49,442 nucleotides of DNA. It comes from Methanomicrobiales archaeon. GTDB taxonomy: Archaea; Halobacteriota; Methanomicrobia; Methanomicrobiales; Methanospirillaceae. How positions within the stretch are numbered: position 1 is the stretch's first letter; each line of letters begins with the position of its first letter. Of this stretch, positions 7,636-15,934 are shown piece by piece. Made by a program: the position numbers and the translations under genes. A model generated the notes under the pieces. The model made no database searches and was not told where the DNA came from. It was given only the letters and a program-made list of their open reading frames with translations. The DNA lies in assembly GCA_026394715.1 (NCBI GenBank), contig JAPKXR010000210.1:1-49442 (forward strand), in the 5' to 3' direction.

Positions 7636-8811
7636 TTACGCTATCAACACCGATAAATCACCTTCAGATGGCATGAATATCCAGTACCCGTTCATCGGGT
7701 ACATTAGTTGCTGGTCGCTCGGTCCCCCGGCCTGTTCATTGAAGATAGTTGATGAGTACTGTTGCATGGTCGTGTTGAAACATAATATGGTTGACCAGGT
7801 AGAACCGATTGAGACAAAACCTTCACGTGCATTCCCAGGCTCTACCGATGGGTATCCGATGAGGTTCCAGCCCGAAGTCATATGCTTCGAGATCACGACT
7901 GGCCGCGTGACCTGGTATTTGAAGGTCAGGGGAGCTTCATTCTTTGAATAGACCCAGATCCCTTCAAGCGGGAGAAGTATCGATTGTGAATCCAGGGGGG
8001 TATAATGTTTCGATCCGGCATCATACGAAAATAATGAGCGGGAGTCCATATCGACGCCCGCAAATATCAGGCCTGCCGCCCGGTACTGGTCTTTTAAGGG
8101 AAGTGGTGTGGACACCAGGTTCCACCCTCTCATGAGGGTAATTGTACCCTGTTCAGTTGCCGGTGGTTTCACACGTATAAAAGAGGTCTTTTCAAGGGAT
8201 GCCGATTGATTGTTTTCAGCCGTAACCGTAAGGCTTACATTGAACTGACCTGCTTCGGTAAAGGTATGAACAATTTTTGAGCCCGTTGTTAATTCAGGTA
8301 CCGGGATGTCATTATCGCCAAATGTCCATGCCCGTGATATGATTATTCCCCCTGATGTGAGGTCAGTGAATTCGACCACCAATGGTACATTCCCCAATGT
8401 AATGTTCGCGGAAAAGTCCACAACCGGTGTAGATGAAGCCGGGTTTACTACCACGTAGTTCGTTTTTGTGATTGAATTTCCACCATACCCGTTACCTGCA
8501 GTCAGCGATACAGAGTACATGCCAGGGGACTGGTACGTGTGGACCGGGTTGTTATTATTTGAAGTCTGACCATCCCCAAAATTCCAAGCCCAGTAGGTCG
8601 GTACATTCGTAGACCTGTCCGTGAATAGAATGGCCAGGGGTGCGTAGCCCTGCACCGGGTTCCCGGAAAAATCTGCAGCAGGGGGATAATAACCATTCGG
8701 GAGGGTCCCAGGACTGTCATCGTACGGGTTCGTATCGACACCACACCCTGCATATGCACCAGATATCAGTGCCACACACAAGATATAGAAAATTAAGGCA
8801 AAATAACGCAA
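7636..8811 (-). CDS. Secreted PKD-domain surface protein (391 aa)
   Basis: A signal peptide (residues 1-22) ends in AYAGC, so Cys23 could be a lipidation site. Two PKD domains follow, at about residues 38-125 (WAWNFGDGQTSNNNNPVHTY) and 130-215 (RAWTFGDN). A 165-residue C-terminal domain built on GWNLVSTPL, LEGIWVYS, GWNLIGYPS and NGYWIFMP repeats comes last. PKD domains mediate extracellular protein or glycan contacts, so a cell-surface role is likely. The start is a TTG at 8811 behind a GGGGGAAG Shine-Dalgarno; a TATA-like TTATTATA lies near 8860. This is the only undamaged member of a family with four relic loci in the window. Confidence 0.85.
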   Translation of the reverse strand: MRYFALIFYILCVALISGAYAGCGVDTNPYDDSPGTLPNGYYPPAADFSGNPVQGYAPLAILFTDRSTNVPTYWAWNFGDGQTSNNNNPVHTYQSPGMYSVSLTAGNGYGGNSITKTNYVVVNPASSTPVVDFSANITLGNVPLVVEFTDLTSGGIIISRAWTFGDNDIPVPELTTGSKIVHTFTEAGQFNVSLTVTAENNQSASLEKTSFIRVKPPATEQGTITLMRGWNLVSTPLPLKDQYRAAGLIFAGVDMDSRSLFSYDAGSKHYTPLDSQSILLPLEGIWVYSKNEAPLTFKYQVTRPVVISKHMTSGWNLIGYPSVEPGNAREGFVSIGSTWSTILCFNTTMQQYSSTIFNEQAGGPSDQQLMYPMNGYWIFMPSEGDLSVLIA

Positions 8812-9150
8812 CCTGTTCTTCCCCCGCGAGTATTAAACAATTGGAAAATTCTGGTATAATAACCTGCTCCCGGAAACCCTGACAAAAAATATTCAGTACT
8901 GAATGAAATCCCTGGGTAATGATCTGCAGAATTTTGTTTGAACGTCCAATTTAGGTAGACCTGGTGTCTGTCCTCTCATAAGTTTATCCAGATATCAGGT
9001 ACCGGTGATTGCCAGAGGACCCCACGTCCGGGTGCTGTGCGGTTGGGCCAGGGGTCACGTTTGCGTACGGGTAATCATGTGACAGACTCCGTGATATCTA
9101 TGTTGCGATCATTTGTATCATGGAGAACCTCCCAACAACGCAGGTGAAGT
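8812..9150. other. Intergenic, little recognisable
   Basis: The first 80 bp hold the likely promoter of the PKD gene. The rest may include the eroded 5' part of the HepT relic that follows, but I see no frame I can assign. Confidence 0.4.
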
Positions 9151-9400
9151 TCCACAATTCAGATCTTCTCCAGGTATGGCCTCTCTCTCATATCCAGATC
9201 ATCGGGGAAGCTGCAAAATGGGCTATCCCCAAAAATTCCTAAAACCTCCTCAGATAATTCCTTGGAAAGACATCATCGCCATGCGGCATCTTCTCGTCCA
9301 CCAGTATTTTGATGTGGACCTGGATGAAGTCTGGCATACCGCACTGTCAGGATCTCCCACGACTCAAGCAGTAAATCTCCATTATTGTAAAGGTGTGTAA
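9151..9400 (+). pseudogene. HepT (DUF86) toxin relic
   Basis: Two adjoining frames give LSHIQIIGEAAKWAIPKN and, after a stop and frame change, IPWKDIIAMRHLLVHQYFDV followed by DLDEVW. This is the C-terminal half of HepT/DUF86 HEPN proteins. The diagnostic R-x4-H motif of HEPN ribonucleases is present (R and H of MRHLLVH). HepT normally pairs with a minimal nucleotidyltransferase antitoxin (MntA); none is adjacent. The N-terminal half is missing or eroded. Confidence 0.7.
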
Positions 9401-9530
9401 TTCCGGCTGGATATTACAGGTGGATGGCAAGGATGGCAGGCTATTTCCTGTTAATCTGAAATAATGGGAGTGTTTATCGGTGAACCATCAGGAGAAGAAT
9501 GAATCTCTCCTCTTGGATCACGGTAATTTT
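9400..9530. repeat. Shared 3' flank of PKD relics, copy 2
   Basis: This is the counterpart of 6693-6835 (see that entry). A run of eleven T at 9528-9538 marks the junction with the P4 relic. Confidence 0.5.
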
Positions 9531-10228
9531 TTTTTTTGCCTGCTCCATCAACACCATCAGCTCATCATTGCCCGGCATGTAAATCTCGTACCCGTGTCTA
9601 GGAATCCCCCTAATCCTCCCGTCTCCTTCGTTGAAGATAATCGATGGGAACTGTTCGCGTGACCGGGGCGAAACATCGATTTGTCGATCCATTGGTCCCG
9701 ATTGAAGCATAACTTTCAGATAGATTGTAAAGGTACCTGACGAGATTCCGTCCCAACGACATATGCATTCGAGATCGCGACCGGTCGTTTGACTGGGTAA
9801 TTGAATGTCAGGAGCATCACCCTTTGAACGAACATAAAGATCCGTTCAAGCAGAACAATTACCGATTAAAAATTCAAGGGGCTAAATGTCCTGACCCGGG
9901 CCTCATGCGAAAATATTGAGCGGGAGTCCCGTGTCGGTGCCCACAACTACCCAGGCCTACCCGTCCGGTACTAGTCTGGCAACCGAAGTTGCATGGAAAC
10001 CCATATGCCCCACCCCGGTTGAAGTGGAATAGTATCCTCTCCAGGGTGCCGGCATTTTCACACTAATACTATGGGGACTTTTCAAAAACCGCCGACTCGT
10101 TGTTTTTAGCGGTAATCGTAAGGCAGACGATGTAATGGCCAGGCTTTTGGGAAATGAATGTAACATGTCCGTGCCTGTTGTGGGTTTCTGGTAGCGGGAT
10201 GCCACTGCTGGAACATGTCCATGCCCGG
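9531..10228 (-). pseudogene. PKD-domain protein relic P4
   Basis: On the minus strand this parallels the C-terminal domain (9531-9960) and the second half of PKD domain 2 (10000-10228) of the intact gene. Pieces such as RSREQFPSIIFNEGDG and GYEIYMPGNDELMVLME match the parent's YSSTIFNEQAGG and GYWIFMPSEGDLSVLIA. The PKD domain breaks off at the codons for AWT, exactly where repeat copy C begins, the same junction as in P1. Confidence 0.75.
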
Positions 10229-10480
10229 AATGGCGTTGGTTCCCTGCATTCCTGCCACCCGGAAATTCCGCCATTTTCCGGCCTCTTTATCGCAAAAATT
10301 AGCCCGTTTCTCCTGTCACCCTGCCCGGTCCCAACCCCCCATTTTTCAGCACCTGAATTTTTGGGTAGTATCGCCAGTATATTCGACATTTAATAAAAAT
10401 ACGTCTTTATTGGCCCTATATTCTCCCAAATCCAATAGAGCCCTTTTTCACCCGGATCCGGACCCTTAATGGCGTTGGTT
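10229..10480. repeat. 238-bp repeat unit, copy C
   Basis: This copy has the best-preserved boundaries: AATGGCGTTGGTT is perfect at both 10229-10241 and 10468-10480, 239 bp apart. Similarity to copies A and B continues past the second direct repeat through GGCATAAACTGACTGC to about 10570, then stops. A CCCGGATCCGGA near-palindrome sits at about 10451-10462. On the minus strand the frame contains NGLIFAIKRPENGG. Confidence 0.75.
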
Positions 10481-10729
10481 GGCCTTACCCTGGCATAAAC
10501 TGACTGCCGTTATGGTGGGGAAAATTGGGGCTTTGGACGGCGGGGGGATGTGGGATTCGTCAAGTTACGGGATTTATAGGTACTTCCTGCACCCGTAGGG
10601 GTGGAGATTGCAATATTTCGGCTTACGGAATATTTGGTATTTCCTGGTGTCCAATCGTGATGTGGAAATCATGACGCTAAAAAATGCATACCACTAGTCG
10701 TAAGTGCATCACACACGTAAAGGATATCC
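10481..10729. other. Intergenic after repeat copy C
   Basis: The first 90 bp continue the homology with sequence after repeat copies A and B. The remainder shows no gene I can support; it would be the place for an antitoxin partner of the RelE relic, but none is readable. Confidence 0.4.
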
Positions 10730-10990
10730 GTGGAAACGTTTCGTATCTTGATCAAAAAGTCTGCCGAAGACTGGCTCATAAGTTATGATAAGGAAATACA
10801 GAGACGTTTCGCTGTTAAAATTCGAAAATTAAAAGAATATCCAGAATCATTTGTAAAACCTTTGTGAGGGAGTACTCCACGGTTTTTGGGAACTCTGTTG
10901 TGAGAACAGGTTCAGAATTATCTACACTATTGACCATTGATCCAAAAAATTGTCGAAATAGTTGCAATCCGGCAGAAGGATGAGTTTTAG
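10730..10990 (+). pseudogene. RelE toxin relic
   Basis: The first 45 codons from a GTG read METFRILIKKSAEDWL, then KEIQRRFAVKIRKLKEYPESFVKPL, a RelE N-terminus. Frame changes follow, with pieces LHGFWEL, RFRIIYTID and VAIRQKDEF in successive frames before the stop at 10988-10990. All the RelE landmarks are therefore present but split over three frames. The last part of this gene is also the start of the duplicated block, where copy 1 (1455-1489) retains only the tail. Confidence 0.75.
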
Positions 10991-11160
10991 ATCCCGAGTT
11001 CATCTGCCGGAGTTTTAAAATCGCGGGACGTTGTATCCGTGTCTCCCGCTTCCCGGACCTGTACCATGAGCTCGTTATCTGAAAGTTTCGTCAATTGTCC
11101 GCTTCATGGACTCACTATTCGTCAGTGGAGACCGTGATCCATTTGGCTTCGTTCGCCCCG
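10987..11160 (-). pseudogene. Antitoxin relic, second copy
   Basis: This parallels 1486-1665 on the minus strand with EAKWITVSTDE followed by a stop, then the same frame change before DNELMVQVREAG. It overlaps the RelE relic tail to tail by a few bases. The shared frameshift shows that the antitoxin was already dead before the block was duplicated. Confidence 0.5.
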
Positions 11161-11543
11161 TGCACTGCAGGCCCACTCATAATTGATCAGGAGTTTATGC
11201 CGGTGAATTATAACCTGTTCGTGGAACTAACTGACCTTCCACATTCCTTCAATCCTATTCACAGTCCCATAATATGGTGAAATAATGCTGCTCAACGCCC
11301 GGTATTCCCCGGTCTTATCACATTCATAGCCGTCTATCTCATTTCAGCGGTCATAGCTGCGAATGATATACCACCACCCGACATCTTATCCCCATGCAGA
11401 TTCTTCGTTGAGTTTCCACGCGACTTCCCGATAAGGCAGTAATCGCAGATGTGTATCAGAGACCAGGGGTCACTCCACTTCGCCTCGTGGAGGCAAATGA
11501 CCCCGTAGTGCTCCACGTCATGCACATCACGAAATTTGAATGG
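11161..11543 (-). other. Degenerate region upstream of dead ATPase
   Basis: This is the counterpart of 1666-2029. The minus strand from about 11590 down to 11334 is open and reads PFKFRDVHDVEHYGVICLHE, then AKWSDPWSLIHICDY. This looks protein-like but has no recognised family, and copy 1 has indels in the same stretch. It may be an unnamed relic gene divergent from the ATPase. Confidence 0.35.
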
Positions 11544-11559
11544 TATACTTGCAAGTATA
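11544..11559 (+). promoter_or_regulatory. Conserved palindrome before dead ATPase copy
   Basis: TATACTT-GC-AAGTATA keeps both 7-bp arms seen at 2041-2056; only the 2-bp spacer differs. The TATA-like element upstream has been altered (ATTTGAATGG instead of ATTTAAATAG). The operator-like palindrome is thus better kept than the coding sequence it precedes. Confidence 0.5.
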
Positions 11560-11565
11560 ATACGT

Positions 11566-12616
11566 ATGGGTTTCTTCATTGACTGAGTGGTTGAACTCGC
11601 TGTCCTCAATAAGCGGTATGCACGGAAGGGAGCGGTGTTCATCATCCTGTATGGAAGGAGGCGGGTCGGCAAGAGCGAGTTGATTGAACATTTTTTAAAA
11701 ACCACGCGGGGAATCCGGTTTCTCGCCCGGGAGGAATCAAAGTACCTGCAACTAAAAAAAATTTCTCGAAATTGTGTAGAATTTTTCATGATCCATTTTT
11801 ACAACAGAGTCCTTTTGGCGATTGGGACAGTTTCTTTTCCTACCTTGCCGGCAAAACAACGGAACGCATAGTGATCGCGACCGACGAATTCCCATACGTG
11901 GTCAAAGAAGATTTCTCCCTCCCGTCAATTATCCAGGAATACTGGGGATACCCGCCTGAAGGATTCAGGTATCGTACTCAAACTTTCAGGGTCCAGCATT
12001 TCGATGATGGAAGAGTATACCATGCAGCATTTAAGTCCGTTATATGGAAGTCATACAGGCCAGATCCTGCTTCACGTTTTCCGGTTTGTACCATTTATCG
12101 GATAACCTGTTTACCTTCTTGTTCCGCTTTGTTCATCCAAATATTGAACGCATCGAACGGGGAGAGGGAGACCTGGTCTTCCAAACCGACATCCAGCCTC
12201 AGTTTTCCCAGTACATCGGAACATTATTTGAATCCATGGCAGAGGACCTGTTCCTTGAGTTCAACAGGGAAGGACGTCTTCCCTTCAGGTTTGATATGAT
12301 AGGTAGCTGGTGTGGGACAAAGGTGAGGAGATCGATCTCGTCGCCTACCAAAATGAAGGTCCCTCAATTCTGTTTTTCGAGTGTAAATGGCAGGACCCAG
12401 GTCAATGGGGAAAAACTTCTCGCGCAGCTCAAAGAAAAAGCGGCAGGTGTACCGTGGATGGGTAAGACCAGGAAGGAATAGTATTGTATCATCGCACGGT
12501 CGTTTTCACCTCCCAAAAAAAAGCAGAAAAACGACGAAAATACCCTGTACCTCGATGCCGGAAACCTTGCGTCATGGCATCAGCGATGTCATCAAAAACA
12601 TAACAACAAACCTTGA
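11566..12616 (+). pseudogene. Dead copy of DUF234-type ATPase
   Basis: Aligned to the intact gene at 2063-3487 this copy has an in-frame TGA at codon 7 (MGFFID-stop) and several frameshifts. The 377-bp deletion joins the ATPase domain to the C-terminal part at GGTTTGT (12083-12089). The Walker A (GRRRVGKS) is still readable after the stop, and the C-terminal half is still recognisable in two frames. A restart at GTG 11587 would give only about 94 codons. No functional product is expected. Confidence 0.85.
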
Positions 12617-12676
12617 GTCAGAACCACTCATGGAAAAGAACGTGTCTTCCAAATTGCAGAGAGTTTGTTTGATTGT

Positions 12677-12889
12677 CTATAAATAAACCGGCTTCATTTT
12701 TAGTGGTGACCGGAATGTCCACATACTGCCGTTATATTCAAGGTGTCTTGCTGCAGAGAGCCTTTCATTTTGACCAGGAATTGCATCGTGCAAGAAAAAA
12801 TCATTTAAACTTGTTTCTTCACATGAAAAAGAAGATAAATCGTGATGTGAGCCTGGAATTAAAATTATATCTCGTCGAAGGGAAGACAT
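12677..12889 (-). pseudogene. Truncated GNAT acetyltransferase, second copy
   Basis: The minus strand reads GSHHDLSSFSCEETSLNDF and SAARHLEYNG before a premature end, the same truncation point as at 3546-3755. Upstream the sequence diverges from copy 1, and the small GTG-start partner gene is absent, so the edge of the duplication falls within this gene's 5' end. Confidence 0.65.
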
Positions 12890-12966
12890 CGCACGCTCAT
12901 CATTGTATTGAGTGGCTTGCCCGATAATAGGATGCCAGGGGTGGGGGACCCATTCCCCCTCCCTCA

Positions 12967-14187
12967 TTACAGGATATGCTTGGTGGAATATGGGCGAGGA
13001 TCCCAGTATCGCACGGAAATATTGTTAAGTACATCTGAAAATGATTTTATGTGGGGTTTCCGGGTCAATAAATCCAGATATACTGAAGCGTTGTTATCCT
13101 TTCTGTTCACTATCGCTTCTATGCTGGAATTATCAAGGACGTGATATATCACTATTTCCGAATCTGCACCGGTAAGGAATGCTTCATTGGGTAAACGGAA
13201 TATCCCTGACAATTGCATATCAGGTAGGGCTCCTGCTACCCGGTTGTGTCGTACCGCAGTAAAGAACTTACCCGTCTGATTGGAAAAGGAGACCCACTCA
13301 TCAGACACAGGTCCTTGTTTTGTTATCTTCCCATTCTCAATCACTTTCCGATCATCAATCTTCCAGTCTCCTGCCATGACCGGATACGAAAGGTCAGATT
13401 GTGGTATCGGGGTCTTATTTTTTGTTACCACGCGATCAACCACATAGGTCCCGTCGGTATCTCCGGGTATGATGAAAGCACTCTGAATGCGATCATCCCC
13501 CGCCAGAGAGCCGAACATAAATGCCCCGTCTGATGAAGCGGCATATAATCTCCCGGTCTCTCCGACAGTTCCTGCAAGCGTTACATTGATAGTGGTTCCG
13601 TCATCATCCAGGACCTCTTCAGTTCCGCTCCAGATTCTGCCCTGCTGCGTATCAATGGTGATGTGGCCCGTAGTACTTGCTGAACTTTTCCGATTGTGAG
13701 TGAGGTTCCATGTTCCGATCAGTTCTGGCACTTTACCTGATGGAGTGGCATTTGTCCCTGATTTCACCATATGAAAGGAGATGATCATCGGACCCCTTTC
13801 AGGAAATAGCATTGTATTGTAGAACTCATGGTCTGAAACAATCTCCCCAAATGAGATACCACTTCCCTCATTATCCAGTTCGTACATGTGACCATCAGGT
13901 GATAATGCACCAGAGAATATTTCAGTCACATTTTTGCCTGTTGGCTGATCGTAATACGTCTCTTTTCCAACATATACCCGACCATCCTGCCCGGTAATCT
14001 GGAATGATTCCAAGTCAGCAGTCCCGTTTTCAAACCCGCCGGTCGGGGAGTACTGTTCCACGGAAATTCCGGTCCAGGTACCTTTCAGGTCAGGAACCGT
14101 TCCGGCTGATACTGACATTATCCCACCTATCAGGAGAATAACCAGGACCCCCATAATTATTCGCAGATGTATTCGTATGTTTCTCAT
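12967..14187 (-). CDS. Exported protein with three lipocalin-like repeats (406 aa)
   Basis: A signal peptide or anchor (residues 8-29, MGVLVILLIGGIMSVSAG) precedes three repeats of about 120 residues. Each begins with a proline-hydrophobic-GTW motif: VPDLKGTWTG (about residue 31), VPELIGTWNL (about 153) and YPVMAGDWKI (about 273). Each continues with short beta strands, typically ending in a D-G-R-(V/I)-(Y/W)-x-G turn, suggesting small beta-barrels. It probably acts outside the cell or at its surface. I know of no assigned function for such proteins in methanogens. The gene is intact and isolated, with relics on both sides. Confidence 0.7.
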   Translation of the reverse strand: MRNIRIHLRIIMGVLVILLIGGIMSVSAGTVPDLKGTWTGISVEQYSPTGGFENGTADLESFQITGQDGRVYVGKETYYDQPTGKNVTEIFSGALSPDGHMYELDNEGSGISFGEIVSDHEFYNTMLFPERGPMIISFHMVKSGTNATPSGKVPELIGTWNLTHNRKSSASTTGHITIDTQQGRIWSGTEEVLDDDGTTINVTLAGTVGETGRLYAASSDGAFMFGSLAGDDRIQSAFIIPGDTDGTYVVDRVVTKNKTPIPQSDLSYPVMAGDWKIDDRKVIENGKITKQGPVSDEWVSFSNQTGKFFTAVRHNRVAGALPDMQLSGIFRLPNEAFLTGADSEIVIYHVLDNSSIEAIVNRKDNNASVYLDLLTRKPHIKSFSDVLNNISVRYWDPRPYSTKHIL

Positions 14188-15217
14188 GGCCTTACATGGT
14201 CAATGAGCAGGGGAAGATTATGAAGGTTTCGAAAAGAGTCCGCGATGTGCCTGCAGCTTGCAGATGGTAAAGAAAAACGCGGAAAATAAGCCCATTTATG
14301 GAGTTATTTTGAGTGCTTCATGAATAAGTTATCATCTCCCATTCCCCATATGCAAGTACGATGATCCAACCAAACCGGGAATCCGCATCCTGACTATTTA
14401 GAAACCGCATCGTACCGGGCAATGCCATATCCGACTGCCTGGATTATTTGGATCGATACACAAAGGAGATATTTTACTTGAATTGGTAAACTCAAAAAGC
14501 CATCTTCAAAATTTCAGTAGAAATGCAGATGTTTCTCCTTCATGGTTAACAATTCCTGGATGTGCAACCTTGAATTATATGAAAAAGATCGAGTTGATTC
14601 AATTATTTTTGAATCTTAATTGGATTTTACAAAAAAACGCGAAAAAGATCTCTCCCTTACGGTACAGGTGGAACCCGATTGTTCTCCGTATTTCTAAAGA
14701 ATCTGTTCAGAACGTGTTTCAATCAAACGGATTTCCCAACTCAAAGCTTTATCTCCTCTCGTTTTTGGGTACTTTCTCATCCTGCCTAACCACACTCTGA
14801 ATCTGATATCGTTGACATGGTTAATCGAATCCGCTAGATCTCCTGTGGATAATTGTCGCAAAGTTTTTTGTGACGAGTGATTGTTACAATCTTGGGTTAA
14901 CGACAAAAGTATTGACCTTTCCGCGAAATATCGCTGACGTGATAAAAGAAACAGATAGGTAGTTGAAGAAAGCGCAATGAGGTGGAGCCAGGATTCCCAA
15001 CCCCTTTCTCTGAGTTATCCAGGTCGCACAAACTGTTTTTTTCGTCTTCGAAATTTCTGTCTATCCCGTATCGGTTTGTCTGATATTAAATGATATTATG
15101 CAAGGTCTGCTTCAAGTATATTAAAAAATGCAAACCGGATTATTTCCACATCAGGATAACGGATCATGATCAATCGGATAGGAAGATCCATGGGTCCCCC
15201 ATCCTGACGGCGCCTAT
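14188..15217. other. AT-rich gap with possible gene remnants
   Basis: This kilobase shows no confident gene. A plus-strand frame around 14468-14800 (about 105 codons from a TTG at 14483, containing SPSWLTIPGCATLNYMKK and SPLRYRWNPIVLRI) looks protein-like and may be the tail of a degraded gene. A neighbouring frame just upstream reads NAISDCLDYLDRYTKEIFYL, consistent with a frameshift. I do not recognise the family. From 14800 to 15200 nothing is recognisable. Confidence 0.35.
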
Positions 15218-15319
15218 AAAGCAATTTTAAAAGATAACTCTATCGAATGGGATAGTGATGTAAATGGACGCATTAATTCGGATCCTGTTGTGCCTGTTCA
15301 TATTACCCTGAATAGATGA
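15218..15319 (+). pseudogene. Antitoxin fragment upstream of PIN toxin
   Basis: A 33-codon open segment, KAILKDNSIEWDSDVNGRIN followed by SDPVVPVHITLNR and a stop, resembles the short antitoxins that precede this PIN-toxin subfamily. It lacks a start codon in frame, and the preceding sequence is disrupted. It ends 150 bp before the toxin gene, rather than overlapping it as an intact pair would. Confidence 0.45.
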
Positions 15320-15469
15320 ATCCGTCACTCCGGTGAATATTGCATACAGTTGGGAAACGCATGATTTCTGCTCTGAATAAACTGTTGGAGATCCACGCTT
15401 TTGCAGATATCGCAGGTACTGTAACATGGGAGCGTAAAATACACCGGGAGAGACGATTACCTGGTAGGC

Positions 15470-15934
15470 ATGATGCTGATTGGTAGTAATATCATAATAC
15501 ATGCCACTTATCCGGATCATGAAGATTTACGGAATTTAATTGAAGAACAGGTACCATTTGTATCAGCGGTTAGTTATGTTGAGATACTGGGTTATCATAT
15601 GTTGACAGAACAGGAACAGTACTACCAGGAAATGTTTTTTGACGATGCAAGAGTTGTACCGCCATCTCAAGAAGTTTTGGATCAAGCCGTTGTTCTCTGT
15701 AAAAACCGAACGATGACATTAGGGGGTGCATTGATCGCCGGAACTGCAAGAACGTACAATCTGATGTTAATCACATGGAACATGCAGGACTTTCAAAGGA
15801 TTGAAGACCCCGTAATTCTCAATCCCTTTGAAACAACCAAAAAAGCATTAAAACAGGTTATTCGGATTGAGGTATCCATCAGTGGATCTATAGTAAAATT
15901 ATGCAATATGGTTTACTCCCGGTTTTTTTTGTAG
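15470..15934 (+). CDS. PIN-domain VapC-like protein, probably inactive
   Basis: The 154-residue frame matches a PIN toxin throughout: MLIGSNIIIHA, PFVSAVSYVEILGYHML (Glu38), VLDQAVVLCKNRTMTLGGAL and LITWNMQDF (Asp107). Family members begin L(I/L)DSN and have a GDALIA motif. Here both aspartates are glycine (Gly5 and Gly86), and the usual TRN is TWN. Loss of two of the four metal-binding acids should abolish ribonuclease activity. The last 30 residues after NPFE look like read-through past a lost stop. The antitoxin upstream is a fragment. The gene may be a pseudogene with a long open frame, or a repurposed PIN protein. Confidence 0.7.
   Translation: MMLIGSNIIIHATYPDHEDLRNLIEEQVPFVSAVSYVEILGYHMLTEQEQYYQEMFFDDARVVPPSQEVLDQAVVLCKNRTMTLGGALIAGTARTYNLMLITWNMQDFQRIEDPVILNPFETTKKALKQVIRIEVSISGSIVKLCNMVYSRFFL

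Larger units (their letters stand above)
10952..12885. repeat. Segmental duplication, copy 2 (1.9 kb)
   Basis: This is the decayed counterpart of 1450-3750. It is shorter mainly because of a 377-bp deletion inside the ATPase gene. In copy 1 the deleted stretch is flanked by GGTTTGT at 2580-2586 and 2957-2963; here a single GGTTTGT remains at 12083-12089, the mark of slippage between short repeats. The RelE gene at the left edge is longer here than in copy 1. Confidence 0.8.

Noticed and set aside
11334-11789. Minus-strand 151-codon open frame over the 5' part of the dead ATPase
   Set aside because: Its first part is the antisense of the ATPase; only the part below 11590 looks protein-like, and it is noted there as an unassigned region.
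15227-15520. Minus-strand 97-codon open frame before the PIN gene
   Set aside because: It overlaps the antitoxin fragment and the PIN gene start in antisense and has no recognisable motif.
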